Positions 47,911-60,760 of a stretch of 60,760 bases of DNA are shown here, piece by piece. The translations under genes were made by a program, and so were the position numbers. Within the stretch, counting starts at the first letter, position 1, and each line of letters starts with the position of its first letter. Below the pieces are notes generated by a model. That model did no database searches. It was not told where the DNA came from and was given only the letters and a program-made list of their open reading frames with translations. Source of the stretch: Rusavskia elegans (taxonomy: Eukaryota > Ascomycota > Lecanoromycetes > Teloschistales > Teloschistaceae); assembly GCA_011316305.1 (NCBI GenBank), contig SAUG01000183.1, positions 1-60,760 on the forward strand. The letters are read 5' to 3'.

Positions 47911-48930
47911 AATAAATTATAATTATAATTTACTATACTACTAGATAGTCTATAGTTTAATCGTTTCTAAATATAATAATAGAAGTACTAGCCGAATTTA
48001 TTATCTATCGGATCTACCGTAATTATAGTTTTCCGAAAGAATTTATTACTAATCGAGGTATAAATTTTTAAACTCTAGTTATAGATAAAGTATACCGCCT
48101 ACTAGAAATTAAATATCGAAGTATAACGTTTTATTACCTATAAATAAATAGTATAGTCGAGAAGTTTAATAGAGTTTTCGGAAAAATATTCACTAAATAC
48201 TATATCGGATAGCTAAAAAAAATTTAGAATTTTTATTTTAACTAGATTCAATTTACTATACGTATTTATATATATACGACTACTAAATTTTTACCCTTTT
48301 ATTTATTTTATAGTATTAACCCGACGCTGCCGATTAATACTTCTAGCCTTTTTCCGAAAAGATATAATAAAAGAATCGATTTTATATTATTTCTTTTATA
48401 TAATTAAATTAAGATATTTAAAAATATAATAGTATAAGTAAAAATAAATAAAAAGATATAGAACGTGAAAATAAAAGATAATACTTTTATTAAAAGAAAT
48501 ATAGTTTTAATTAGAACTAAATAATTTTAAAAATGTAAAGTTTACTAGTATAGTCTATATAAGGTTATTTAAATTAAAATCTTAAATATTTATATTTTAA
48601 AACATCCTAGTAATTCTATAAATAAATATCTAATTAATAAAGATTATATAGAAAAATATTTTATAGAAGAAAATATTACTATTAGATAGAAAATACCTTA
48701 TAGATATAAAAGATTAAAAAAAGTTATTATAAAATAGCTTTCGCTAAACGAAAAACTTAAATAAAAAGGTTTTATAAATTAAAGCTAGTAGATAACCTAG
48801 ATAATAATTATTTACCTAAAAATAAGTCTATATCTAAAAATAATCTCTATAAAAAAGATAATAATAAAATATAAATCTTTAGAAAAGGAAAAATTGTACG
48901 GTGCGGAAGGTTAGGATTAAGCGGGTATCC

Positions 48931-51900
48931 TATAGGATTTAGTTAAAATCGGTCGGTCGTATTATATATTAATATCGTCCTATTAATACCGTTTCGGTAT
49001 AAAAGTTCTATAGAATTATTTTATAATAAACTTCTAGCTTTTAAAACTAAAATAATCGTAATAGTTTATAATATATCTAACTATATAGTCGCTATTAATT
49101 TTAATATTCGTCTAAAACCTGCTTCCCGCCGCTTCCTGCCGCTACCGCTAGTATAATTATCGCTTAGGATAAGAAAAGATTTAATTATCTAATTAATTAC
49201 CGGGAAGATTTAATTATCTAATTAATTTAATAGTAACCTATATAGTTATCTATATATATATATATTAAGAAGATTTAAAGATAGTAATTAATTAGCTAAA
49301 GGTTTTACCTCTTACTTTTTTATAAAGCGGTAGATTCTACGCGAATTTCCTATTTCTATCTTTATTTCTTCTATTCTATTTTTACTAGCTCCTTCTTAAG
49401 TTTAGCGAAGCTATTACTAGCCTACCTAACTCTTAATATAGGTCGTAGATAACTTTCTACTACTATTAAACGGGAATATAATACTATATAATAAAAACGG
49501 TAGTATATAAAATAGCAGGCCGTTTATTAATAATCTAAAACTCTAGATACTACCTAGTTCTATTCTTTATTACTATAAAGCCTGCTATAGGCCTCTCTTC
49601 TATTATAGTACTATTAATAATCTATCTAGGCGGCTATTTCTTATTTAAATAGGTAAAAAAGCCCGCTAGCTCTATAACGAGTCTCTAATAAAAGTTAAAG
49701 CGTACTAGCCTATAATCCGCTCTATATACCGGAAAGGACCTATTATTTTTAATAGAGTACTAGTTTTCTACTTTTACTACCTAATCTAGATATCGAATAT
49801 TAGAATAATAGGTTTTCCTATTTCCTATTTATTATTTCGTATTTATAATTAAAATCTAATTTACGTATTTCCTAGTAATATTAATAATAGTTCTTTCCTA
49901 TTATATAATAATAGCCGATTTTTTATATCCTTATATTATATAAGTTAAATACCTATTTTTCTTTTCTTTCTATTAGAACCGCCTAATAATATTTTTTACC
50001 GGTTAACCCCCTTTATAATTTCGAGGTCTAGCGCTAAGTACTTCTACCGGAGTATAATACGTCTATCTAACTATTTAAAATACTTCGAAGTAGGTCTTAA
50101 TATATACTAGATAGAGAAAGAAAGGAAAAAAACGGCTAAAAATTATAAAATAATATTTAAAGTAAAGAAGGCCTTAAATTAAGAATTTTAAATAGTTCCG
50201 GCTGCCGCCTTTACTCCTCCTATTCCTTTTACCGAGGCCCCGAAGGTATCTATTAGTATATACTATAGTACTAAATAGATCTTTATAGTCCTAGAACTAT
50301 ATTATACTCTATTTAAACTCTATATCGATTCTAGAATATAATTCTAAAGCTATATATTAAAGCTAATAATTTAATTAGAATCTTCTTCTAATAATAGATT
50401 AGTCCGGTATAGAAAACCCTAGAGGCTTATTCTACCTATAGTAAAACTATAACCTAAACCTTTAATTTCGCTATCTATTTTTATTTTTCTTTCTATTATT
50501 ATTTTATTTTATAGAATCGAAGATCGCTTTTCTAATAATAATATATTTTACTAGGTTAATATTCTATACCGACTACCGAGCGATAAATATTTTTTACTTT
50601 GTTTTACCGGTAATATATTAACTTTTATCCTTCCTATTAGAGTTTCCTACTCGATAAATATAGCCCGATATAGGGGAGGATACTTATATAAAAGGTTATA
50701 AACTATATTTCCGGTATAAATTAAAGATTCTATTTCTATAAATAGTATTTAAGCCCTGTCCGTTTCCGGTAGTAATTTAAATACTAAATAGATTTCTTAT
50801 ATATCTTTAAATAATAGACCTAGATATCTACTATAGCTATCTAATATTTTACTATAGTAATAACTATAGCCTATAGAATTATTACTACTATAATAACTAC
50901 CGTTAATACCGCCTATATTACCGCCGCTATAACTACGGCCTATAGAGTTTAAATAGGCTAATAAAATCTTTATAACGGCCTTTTAACGCTTATATAATTA
51001 TAATAAACCTTTTTTCTACCTCTATCTATTATTAGATTATTAATAAATATTCTAGCTAGCTACCGCCTTAATTTTCTATTTAATACTTAGAGTTTCGACG
51101 AACTCGCTATATATTAGAAATCGTTTAGTTTCTAGAAAGCTTCGTCTATTCTATTTCTTCTATTTCTATACTATTTTATAATATTATAGTATAATAATCC
51201 TACTTACCCGGATTTCTATAATATTAATTAGTATATTTTCCTCGTTAGGGAATCTATTCTACCTTCCTTTAATATTAGTTATAGCGAGAAGGCTTTATTC
51301 GAATAATTTATAATAGAAGAGTAAAACAACCTTTAAATCCGTACTACTATTAATATCGATAATATTATTTTTACTCCTATAATTCTAGCGGTCTATCTCT
51401 ATCTATTTTACTAGTATTTCTATCTACTTTTCTATTAATATATTATATAGAACCCGCGCTTTATAATCTATAGCTATAGTATTTATAAATTTAAATAACT
51501 ATATATTAGTTTTAGTTCTGCCGACTAAAAGTAAAGATTTAATATTTATATATATTTTCCTAATATAATATAAACGGAATAGAATACTATTTATATAAGT
51601 TATAATCTTTAATTAGTTTAGATAGATTTAATTATCTTTTCTACTATTCGATTAACCTATCTTAAATATATATCCGCCCGCTATTTTTAAAATTTCGAAG
51701 CCGTCTATACTAATATATCTATTAACTAGAAGCTATATTTCTTTAGATTATTAGCTCCTATAGATATCTACTATCCTATCCCGGCTAACTACCTCGACTT
51801 TTTATAGATAGAAGTAGTTAGGCGTATTAATACTATATAGAAGTTTAAAGAGCTTTTCTTTATTCTATCGGCCTATAATTTAAAGGCTAATATTATATAC

Positions 51901-54900
51901 GATTCGCTATAGAAAGTCTAAAGCGCTATAGAGTAGATACTAGCTTATTAATATAATATATCTAAGGAAATTATTCTTTTTAATAAGTTCTATTTTAATT
52001 TCGACTTCGATAATTTTATTAAAATTTATAGTAGAGCTCTCTATCCTAGTATTACCCTACTTCGTAATATATACTGTCTCTAAACTTAGAAGAATTATTT
52101 TTAAAATCTATACGAAGAGCCTATAGGCTTTAAAATATTAATCTATCTATTCTATTTTATTTAAAACCTCGGCTCTATATTTATAGAGCTAATTATATCT
52201 AACTTTTTCTATTATAAAAATTTTATAGCTTACTATAAATCCTATAATACTATTAAAAATCTTTTAATTATACTATTTAAAAATATCTATCTCTTTAGTA
52301 ATTATAAATTTAAGGCCTTCGCTTTCGAATAAACCGAATAGGATAATTAGGCTATAAATAATTCTATTTATAATAAGTAACGCGCTACGGCGCGCTTCTA
52401 ATAATATACTAATAGCTTTAAAGATTATCTAGATCTATCTTTTAGCTAATTTTTTTCCTATAATCGCTAGGTTTAAGCCTTTTTATATATTAAAAGCTAT
52501 TTTAATAAATACTTTAAATAGATATATAAAAAGGATATCTACTATAGAATATAGAATAAATACCGGGTTAATTTTATTTTTTTCCGAGTATTAAATTTAA
52601 GTTAATAGCCGGATATAGTTTTTATTCGGCTATTATATTTCCTATCGGATATATTACGGAACCCTTTATTTAGGCCGGATCTAATATAGTTTTAGGACTA
52701 TATTTTTAACCTTTTTATAGAATTCTATTAACTATATACTTTTATTTCTACCCGGGATATTATTACTTTTATTTCGACTTTTCTAAATATTTAATTTCTC
52801 CTTTTTAAAATATTAGCGGTATAATCTATACCGGTAGCCGGTCTATTTTTAGCTTTATAAAAAAAATAAAAAGCTAATAGAAGTATATTTTATATTACTA
52901 TTAATACTATATATCTTACTATTAGAGGAACCGAACCGGTATAATATCCTTCCTTTATAAAAAAGGAGTAGTAGATAAAACGGGTATATATAGTTACTAC
53001 TTTAGAAAAAAATAATACGGAAATAGACGCCGACCCTATTTATATAACCAGATTTAGTTTATAATACTAAGCGATAATAGACTAGTATAATATTATCTTT
53101 TTTTTTTAGATATAATCCTCTAGTAGAGTATTCTTTTCTTTAATACTCGAATTATCTACTAATTAGGTATTAGAAACGGGTTTTAATAGAAGTTTAAAGG
53201 TATATATAATATCGCTAGAATCTAAATAAAGTAAAACCGGTTTTTTATTTTCTTTTAAACCCGCCTTCGTTTCTAGATAAATAAAGTTTAGGTAGTACCT
53301 TCCTTTAACTATATTACTTTATTTTAGTATTATTACTATAAATCTATTTAACTTACCGTATATTTTATACTCGTCGACTATAATAAATATATTATCTATA
53401 AACTAATTAACCGGATAGTAGATAATATAGTCGATACTAAATAGTAGATTAAAGAGGTTATAAAGGCGCCTAAACTATAAATTCTAAAATAGTAACTTTA
53501 TATACTTTAATTTAATAAAGAGTAAAACTACTAGTATAGAATTCTTATAGTCTAGGTCCGGAAAGAAACTTAAACGCTATATCTAAAGCGTTTAACTAAA
53601 TAGGAACAGTTAGATTTTAAACTATTAACTTTCCCCGCCGTATAATAATTTCTAGGAAATAGATTTCTTTATATTACTTTTACTCGCTAGTCCCCTAAAT
53701 CTAGAAATTTTTACTTTAACTAGTATTTTAAATCCGGCTTATAAAAAGATCGGCTATAGGCCCTTTTTATATAGGATAACTATAAAGATTGCTATAAATA
53801 GAAATAGGAATACGCGTTTTTCTAGATTTTAATCTATAAACTCTATAAATACTTTATTAATATAAAAGATACCGAATATAGTTTAATCTTTTTATAAAAG
53901 ATATCTTATATTACTTCTACTATCCTATATACTATTTTTTAGTTTAATTATAATAATTTAGCTATAATAATCTCCGCGAAATAAATATATAGTATAGGAA
54001 AAGCCTAAAAGATCCGAAGCCTTTTTAAAATAGTTTAGACCAAATAGTATTTAGCTAGGATTCTAGTTAACTAGGCCGATAATATAAAATATACGCGATA
54101 TAGTAATAGAAGAAACTAGAAAAAACTTAGTAATATTATTAGGACCGGCAGTCTAGAGACTATCTTATAGAATATTCTAGAGCGGGTTTTTCTATTTAAA
54201 CTATATCTACTTAATAATTATAGTACTTTCGGTATACTAGATTTAATATTCTCCGATTATTTCTATATCTTCTACTAGAAGCTAGATTAGCTAGCCGTTA
54301 TAATAGAAACTTAAGAGACGAGGTTTAATAATAATAATAATCCAGCCGATAATCCCGAGCTTTTTAACTATAATAGAAGTAAAAATTAGATCTGGTTTAG
54401 TTATAATAGATTACTAGATTATAGTCCGCGGTAAATAACTAGCGACGATATTAATAATATAATTCTAGAACTATATTTATTAATAATATAATTCTAGGAC
54501 TATATCTTTTAGATCTAGCGGTTTACTAAATATTCCGATATAAAAAGATCTAACTAGATTAAAGGAAAATAATTTTCGCTAGTAGAAAAAAGTACTAAAG
54601 TAGGTTACCTATAGATATAGATATAAGGTATCTTTATATTATCCTACTATTTATCTATTTAATTAATAACTATAGATTTTATAGATTCGGAAACCGATAT
54701 TTTTTACTAGATATATATAGACTATAGTTTATTCCGGATAAGCTTCCCTTTTAATTCTATAAAGGCTGGACGTAATTCTAGAATAACTAAAGCCTTAATA
54801 CTATAAAAACTAGATATAATTCTAGAATAATAAAAAAGCGCTAGTTCTAATATATTTACTATATATTATATATTTAATACGCTCTTCTAGTAAAATAGTT

Positions 54901-55499
54901 TACTTTTACTTTATTCTACTACCTATTTTCGTCTTAGAAATAAAACCTATTAAATATCTACGCGTTATTCGCGTCTATTAGTATATTACTCGGCTGTTAT
55001 TAATATATAAATATTCTTTATCTTCTATTTTACTTTTCTTTTTTTTATATATTATATTTAGTACTACCTGCTTATATATTTCTATTTCTTTTTCGATTAT
55101 AACCTTATTAGTATATTTTTCTACTTTTTAATATAGTTCTAAAGTTACGATCTATTCTATAGTATTAAATATAAACTATATTTTATAGCTTCCGAGTATT
55201 CGAATTACTATATTTAATATTAATCCTACTACGGTTTTCGGTTAATTTACTTTAGTTTAATTATAGCGAGTTATTATTCTAGGATTATATCTAGCCTTTA
55301 TTACTTATTATTCTAGGATTATATCTAGCTTTAATTATACTAATTTATTCCGATAATCTATATTTCCGACCCCTAAAACTATATAGTCTTTCTTTTTTCT
55401 CTAGGTATAGTTATTCTATAGTCTCTAAAATACCTTTTTCGAAGTATTTAGCTTATACTAGAATATAGTCCTAGGTCTATATAGTATTACTAAAGGAAA
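48931..55499. other. RIP-mutated sequence, possibly a long decayed gene
   Basis: No intact frame exists. Long plus-strand stretches (for example about 50200-51700 and 51780-52400) read as protein if TAA/TAG codons that could come from CAA, CAG or TGG are ignored, which suggests former coding sequence towards the telomere. I recognise no domain. It may be the N-terminal part of the helicase gene that follows, or a separate gene. A 22-bp direct repeat (AGATTTAATTATCTAATTAATT) occurs near 49175 and 49208, and a 41-bp tandem repeat near 55280-55330. Confidence 0.35.
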
Positions 55500-58400
55500 A
55501 GAAAAGAATATAGATTATATAAGCTAGACTATTAATACCTACTAGATTTAAAAAAACTGCTACTCTAAATCTATTAGTAGATATAAATCTAACTTTAGCC
55601 GGACTATTATTATTTAAAAATCTACTATAGTTTTTCGATAGCGTTTAGATTATTTTTTCTAAAAAAGGTAGACTAGATTTTATAGATAGTAATATCTTAC
55701 TATATAGGTATCTCGGCCTTATTAATACTAGCGAACTAAAGGAGCTTTATAGCTATCTAAGCGTACTACTAGATAGACTTACTACTATTATTAAAAAAGG
55801 ATACTAGAAAGAATAAATAGAAAAAGAGCTAGTAAAAATATAAATTAAAATTAGTAAACTATTTAGCTATATTTTCTAATAGAACGAGATCGATATTAGT
55901 AGTTTTAATCCTACCTCCTATATATAACTATTACCTGTCGAAAAGAGTACTTTTTATACGATTTATCGACTTTTTCTATACTAGATTAAAACGCTATATA
56001 ATATCCTAATAAATAGCCGAGGTCTAGATATCTCGATATATATTTTTAAAAGCGATCCGGCTTACTAGAATAAAAAGTATTTCTACTAGGCTTACGCTTT
56101 TAAGAATTAATATCGAGTCTATTACCTAGTTAAGAACTGGCTTAAAAAATTAACTAAAAAGGCGGTACGTTTAGGAAGTTATATAAATATCTTTAAATCC
56201 TAGATTAATAAAGCTGTACTAGTATACTACTATACTATTCCGGATACCGATCTCTATATATCTAATTCTAAGCTAGAAAAACTTCCGGTACTAATTTCTT
56301 TTAAATCTATAGAATTCGATTAGATCGAAGATCTAGACTAGATATATAAGATTAAAAAGGAGCTAGAAACTAACTATATATTACCGGATATTGATTATAA
56401 AATAGTAGAAGAAAAACTACTAGCCTAATTTAAAGAAAAAATCGATAAACTAGTTTCGGTTTATATTATATATAAATTAAGTAATAGCCGGTAGAATTTC
56501 TGCCTACCTCTATTATATACTAAGTAAATAGCTATAATTAAAAATTTATATAATTTTAAGCGTATACTAGTCTAGTTCCCCCCTAATATAATAGTCGAAT
56601 AGATAGTTATAATAATTTAAAAAAAGAAAACTAGGGCGAAAACTATCTAAAAAAGCTAGTAAAAATTAATAGAATAAATATTTACCTATAAAGTAGTCTA
56701 TTTAGCCGATATTATAATAAAGACCGATATAGTAGTAGATAACTAATAAATCTAATAAACGGTTGAAAATATTTAAAAATATATTAGTACTATTAGCGCT
56801 ATCTTTCCTTTATATAAAAAGTCCTATAAGGCTTTATAGTTAGATTCCGAACTACCCCGCGCCCTAGATATCTATCCGGCTAATTATCTCTATTTTAATA
56901 AATATTCTAAAGCTATAGAGTATTTTAAACCGTATTAGATATAATTTCTATATTAGGTATTAATTATAGAGCCTATATTTAGGGGTCTATTATTAGCCGA
57001 TAAAATAGGTTTAGAAAAAACTGTTTAAATATTCTATTTAGTAGTATAGTATACTATTAAATACGGTAGTAAACCGTTAAACTTCCTATTATTCTATTTC
57101 TACTAATATAGCTTTAGCTGATATAAAAATAGTAATAGTAGGCTTAGATTTTATAAAGCCTAAACCCGTCTCTTTATTTAAAACTAAAGAAGTAATATTA
57201 ATATTAATCTAGAATTATATCGATACCTCTTCGTCTATTATAGAGACGCCGTTATTAATATTAATCTAGGACTACGTCTAACCTATAGGACTTAAAAATT
57301 AAAAACTAACCGAGTTATATACGGATAAATTAACTTTTATAACCCCCTTTTATAACCCGGTTAATACGGATTCGGATACTTTAAATTTAAATTTAGTATT
57401 TAATTTTTTTTTTAGCTATCGAAAATTATCTATACTATAGTATAAGGGTATACTATAATATAAGAAATTATCTTACCGCGCCCCTACTATAGATTTAAAT
57501 AGGAAGGTTTTAGTACTCGCGGAAATATATAATAAATATAAATATAAATCTAATTTAATTATTATCCTTTTATTTAGATTTATTATATAGAAATAGGCGA
57601 AGGCTAATTTTTCTATTTTAAAAATTAGATTTTAGTAAAAAAATAAAGCGTTAGCTAAATTTAAAGATCGCTTTAATATTTTTAGAGCTATTAATCTAGC
57701 CTTTATAGAATTTTTAAATAATATCCCCGATATTCTATAAATATTTCTTATAGTAGTAGTTATAATATATACTATTTTATATCTAAGATCTATCTATCTA
57801 GAAGGTCCTATAGAGCGGCGCCGAGCTAAATAAACTAAGGAAGCTAAATAAGCTAAAAATATTAAAATAGATATTACTAAAAATACCGATAAAGAAATTA
57901 CCTAGAATATTAATAAAAATATTAACGCAGACGATTATCGAATAGATATTAAAAAAGATATTAAAAAAGAAGGTACTATTTTTACCGATAAAGAAGTTGC
58001 CTAGAATACTAATAAAAATATTAATAAAGACGACTATAGAATAGATATTAAAAGGGACGTTAAAAAAGAAAGTATTATTTTTACTAAAAAAGAAATCGCT
58101 AATAACGCTAAATAAGTTATTAATAAAGATAACTATAAAATAGATAACGAAAAGGAAGTAGAAAATATTAATATATATCGATAAAACTAGATTTCTAGGA
58201 TATTTAACCGAGTTATTTATAACAAAGCGTAGAAAATTAAAAATCTAATAACCCGGTCTAACCGAATTTTATAGTTATTATAGTCTTATTTAGTAATAAT
58301 ATTAATAGATACCCCGATACTAAATATAGCGGAAAATCTAAATAGCCTTTTATAGGCCGTATAGAATCCTATTTAGAAGTCGGACAACGTACTATATTAT

Positions 58401-59900
58401 AATATTAATAAATACTTCGAAGTTTAAAAGGAGATAGAATTATATTAATAAAAAGGTAAATAGTTCTAGAATTATATTAAACGCTTTTACTAGCTTTTAA
58501 ACCTAGTTACTTTCGCCCGATTTACTCGGATAAAAGATTTCTAGAACTAAATAGAAATCGATACTATATATAGTATTATTCTTCCTATTTTAATACTAGT
58601 AAATCTATAACGCTACGGAAATAATATTATTAAAATTAATAGAAAGGATATTAGGATTAGCGAATCTATACCTAATAGTAAATAGTTAACTATCAAGTTA
58701 GGTTTTACGCGAGATAATAGTAATTAATAGGTCTTTATTTATTAGAAGGTAAGTTTTTATACTACTTTATTTTTTCTAATTTTACCCTAACTAGTATCTT
58801 ATATATAACTTTCTACTAGTTTTACTAGCGGCTTCGGTAACCGATTAAAAAATAAAACCGGCCGATATAATTATAGGATTTATAGGCGTTTTTATTATTT
58901 AGCTTTAAATCCTATATTTAAAACCCTTTATTCGCGGGTCGGATAGTCTAAACTCGCTATTTCCGCCTTTAATAAAATCTACTACGAATATAATAACTAT
59001 AAAATAAGTTTCTATTTATAATATACCCGACTATATTTATTATTTTCGAATTATTACTATTATAGGGATTTAGTAAAATATATATATATATACGCCCCGA
59101 AGTTCTATATACTAGCCGGTTTTATTTATTAAATCTATAACATTAATTAATATAAATTTCTAATATTCTATAACTAGCCGACTATTTAATAGAATATAGA
59201 AATATTACTATATATATTCGATATTAAAGTTCTTTCGATATAGTCTGCCTATAGTATAATAATAAGAGATAAATATATAGAAGCCTTTATTAAAAAAAAT
59301 AATATTAAAGAGGTTTAGACTATATATATATTAACTAGAATTATAGTAACTACTATAAATCTATAGAAAAATAGCTATTCTAATATACTTTTTTTAGATA
59401 TCTCTAATAATATTTAGACTTTAATTTAAGCCGGCGCTCGCGTTATAAAGATAGACTAAGAATTTTCCTATAACTTCTATATCTTTATAGTAGATAGTAT
59501 CTATAACTAGGCTATCTAAATAAACTAGGCTTTAAAAATATATCTAATTATTACTAGATAGGCAGGGATTATATATCCGATTTATAAAAAATATATAAAT
59601 TTCCGGGAATTATATTCTAGATTCGAAAAAGAATATAATACTATTACTACTTTAAAGATTATAGTAATTATAGCTACGAAACTTTATATTAATCTTTTTA
59701 ATTAGTATTCTTCCCGCGAAAATTAGAATAATCTAAAAAATTATACTATAAAAAATACTCTTTCTATTAAAAAAGAGTTTTATAAATACTATAATATCTT
59801 CCTATTTAATTCTTATTTTAGATATATTAGAAAACCTTTTAAAAAATATAGTAAGCTTTTGAAATACTTTTTCTAAACTTTAACTATAGATAATCTCTTT
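55500..59900 (+). pseudogene. Decayed SNF2-family helicase gene next to the telomere
   Basis: Read through RIP stops, 56920-57022 gives PYQIQ...EPIFRGLLLADKIGLEKT, which fits the SNF2 Q-motif/Walker A region (LLAD-MGLGKT) with RIP-type changes. About 59395-59480 gives TLIQAGARVIKIDQE, matching motif VI (T-QA-GR-RIGQ). It is followed by a FYIFIVDS-Y-QAIQ-like stretch typical of the helicase C-terminus. The two motifs lie in different frames, so introns or shifts intervene. A long region upstream (about 55900-56460) is also readable as protein. SNF2 proteins are ATP-driven DNA translocases that remodel chromatin or act in repair. Helicase-like genes are known next to telomeres in several fungi, but many of those are RecQ-type. 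This copy cannot be functional as it stands. Confidence 0.65.
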
Positions 59901-59989
59901 TTATTTAATTCTATTAAAAATCTATAGTTTCTATAGTATAGTAAAAATTATTCCCCTATTCCTTATTTCTCTAATATTAAAAGATAAAA

Positions 59990-60540
59990 ATTAAATAAAT
60001 TAAAGATAAATTTTAGTAAATATAGTTTTATATAGTTCTAGGACTATATTAATACTAATCTTTTTTCTAGAAAATAAATTATTAGATAGTATAGCTTCGG
60101 ATTCTATATAGCCGGGAAAGCTCGATCTAAATTATTTTTCTACTCTTTACTTTTCTAATATTAAGAAATAAAGATTAAACGAATTAATACTAAATTTAGA
60201 TAAATATAGTTTTTATATAGTCCTAGGATTATATCGATATTAATCTTTTTTCTAGATAATAAATTATTCTATATTATTACTATAGATTCCGTATAGTCTT
60301 TATAATATAATAAAAGTCGTTCTTCTATTTTTTATAAACCCGATATTAAAAGATAAAAATTAAATAAATTAATTAAAAACTTTAGTAAATATAGTTTTAT
60401 ATAATCCTAGGATTATATCGATATTAATCTTTTTTCTAGAATCTAAAATATCCGATAGTATAGTTCCGGATTCTATAAAAATAGTAGTTTTTACTTTTTT
60501 AAATTTTAAATCTAAAAAATATCTATAGTTTTTTTAGCTT
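59990..60540 (+). repeat. Three tandem units of about 185 bp
   Basis: The anchor TCTTTTTTCTAG occurs at 60059, 60244 and 60428, spacings of 185 and 184 bp. Each unit also carries AAATATAGTTTTTATATAGT-like sequence and a CTAGGACTATAT-type motif just before the anchor. The units have diverged. They lie between the helicase remnant and the telomere. Confidence 0.75.
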
Positions 60541-60560
60541 TTAGATATTCTAAAGGATTC

Positions 60561-60614
60561 TTAGTTTTAACTAGTTCTAGCCCGTTTTTAGTTTTAACCG
60601 GCTTTAGCCCTAAC
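60561..60614 (+). repeat. 27-bp imperfect tandem pair near the telomere
   Basis: TTAGTTTTAACTAGTTCTAG (60561 on) and TTAGTTTTAACCGGCTTTAG (60588 on) are 27 bp apart. The second ends in a single CCCTAA, the complement of one telomere unit, which may be chance. Confidence 0.6.
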
Positions 60615-60694
60615 TTTTAGGATAGCGAGACTAAAGAAGATATATAATAGAAAGTCTAGGTAGTTTATTTTTAAGACGGACCTATAGAATAAAG

Positions 60695-60760
60695 TAGGGT
60701 TAGGGTTAGGGTTAGGGTTAGGGTTAGGGTTAGGGTTAGGGTTAGGGTTAGGGTTAGGGT
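60695..60760 (+). repeat. Telomere repeat array, 11 units of TTAGGG
   Basis: The array is perfect from 60695 to the last base of the window, 66 bp with no variant unit. The G-rich strand runs 5' to 3' towards the end, as at a right-hand chromosome terminus. TTAGGG is the usual telomere unit of filamentous ascomycetes. The unit contains neither CpA nor TpG, so it cannot be a RIP target. Confidence 0.98.

Larger units (their letters stand above)
38777..48930 (+). mobile_element. Ty3/Gypsy gag-pol remnant, split by three insertions
   Basis: Read through RIP stops, the domains run in order. Gag-like sequence spans about 38870-39900. An aspartic protease region lies near 40180-40330. Reverse transcriptase spans about 40850-41340 (PLSKI-like, YLVNILI-type active-site region). 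RNase H is split at 41884/45252. An RNase H end (NIKYKPGNKITVADIL) lies near 46400-46460, and the integrase core at 46880-46958 resumes at 47921-48300 (EFITNRG, then EKFNRVFGK). The insertions are the gag-only LTR element at 41885-45246 and repeats X3 and X4. The reading resumes across each insertion. No flanking LTRs were identified, and the 3' limit is approximate. Confidence 0.75.

Noticed and set aside
59990..60540. CRISPR-like array
   Set aside because: Units are long, diverged and contiguous, with no short repeat-spacer pattern, and the organism is a fungus.

Overview
The window is the right-hand end of a chromosome from a filamentous ascomycete (Pezizomycotina). Eleven tandem telomere repeats close it at 60695-60760. 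The gene models have short introns (48-99 bp). Most of the sequence carries the mark of repeat-induced point mutation (RIP): C-to-T changes on both strands have almost removed CpA and TpG and left TA-rich DNA full of TAA/TAG stops. I counted one CpA and one TpG in bases 1-600, against nine in 60 bases of the gene island. Every open reading frame of useful length lies between about 27.5 and 34.0 kb; elsewhere coding remnants must be read through stops. The species cannot be named from this.

Layout. (1) 1-24.7 kb is a nested transposon graveyard: Ty3/Gypsy chromovirus remnants, a gag-only LTR element of exactly 3,362 bp, a hAT-like family with 8-bp target duplications, and an unclassified 0.9-kb family. 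The arms 1-4944 and 8818 to about 13761 are inverted copies of one already nested segment. (2) 24.7-26.6 kb is intermediate, partly mutated sequence. (3) 26.6-34.4 kb is an island of normal base composition. It holds one well-supported gene (31423-33784, minimum five exons, 699 residues): a V8/trypsin-like serine protease joined to a long alanine-rich helical domain and a Pro/Gly-rich tail. It also holds a decayed minus-strand gene (28559-29242) and sequence I could not assign. (4) 34.5-48.9 kb is RIP-mutated again: an LTR split by a hAT element, several hAT copies, and a Ty3/Gypsy gag-pol split by three later insertions (one gag-only LTR element and two copies of the 0.9-kb family), each placed by its target-site duplication. 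(5) 49-60.6 kb is RIP-mutated sequence that includes a decayed SNF2-type helicase gene facing the telomere, then about 185-bp tandem repeats, then the telomere.

How it fits together. The transposons record an order of insertion, because younger elements split older ones and leave matching target duplications. RIP then silenced nearly all of it. The protease gene is the only clearly intact gene between the repeats and the chromosome end, a setting typical of variable accessory genes in fungi. Its intracellular-looking protease, its unknown C-terminal domain and an intron whose retention would release the protease alone make it the best candidate for new biology here.
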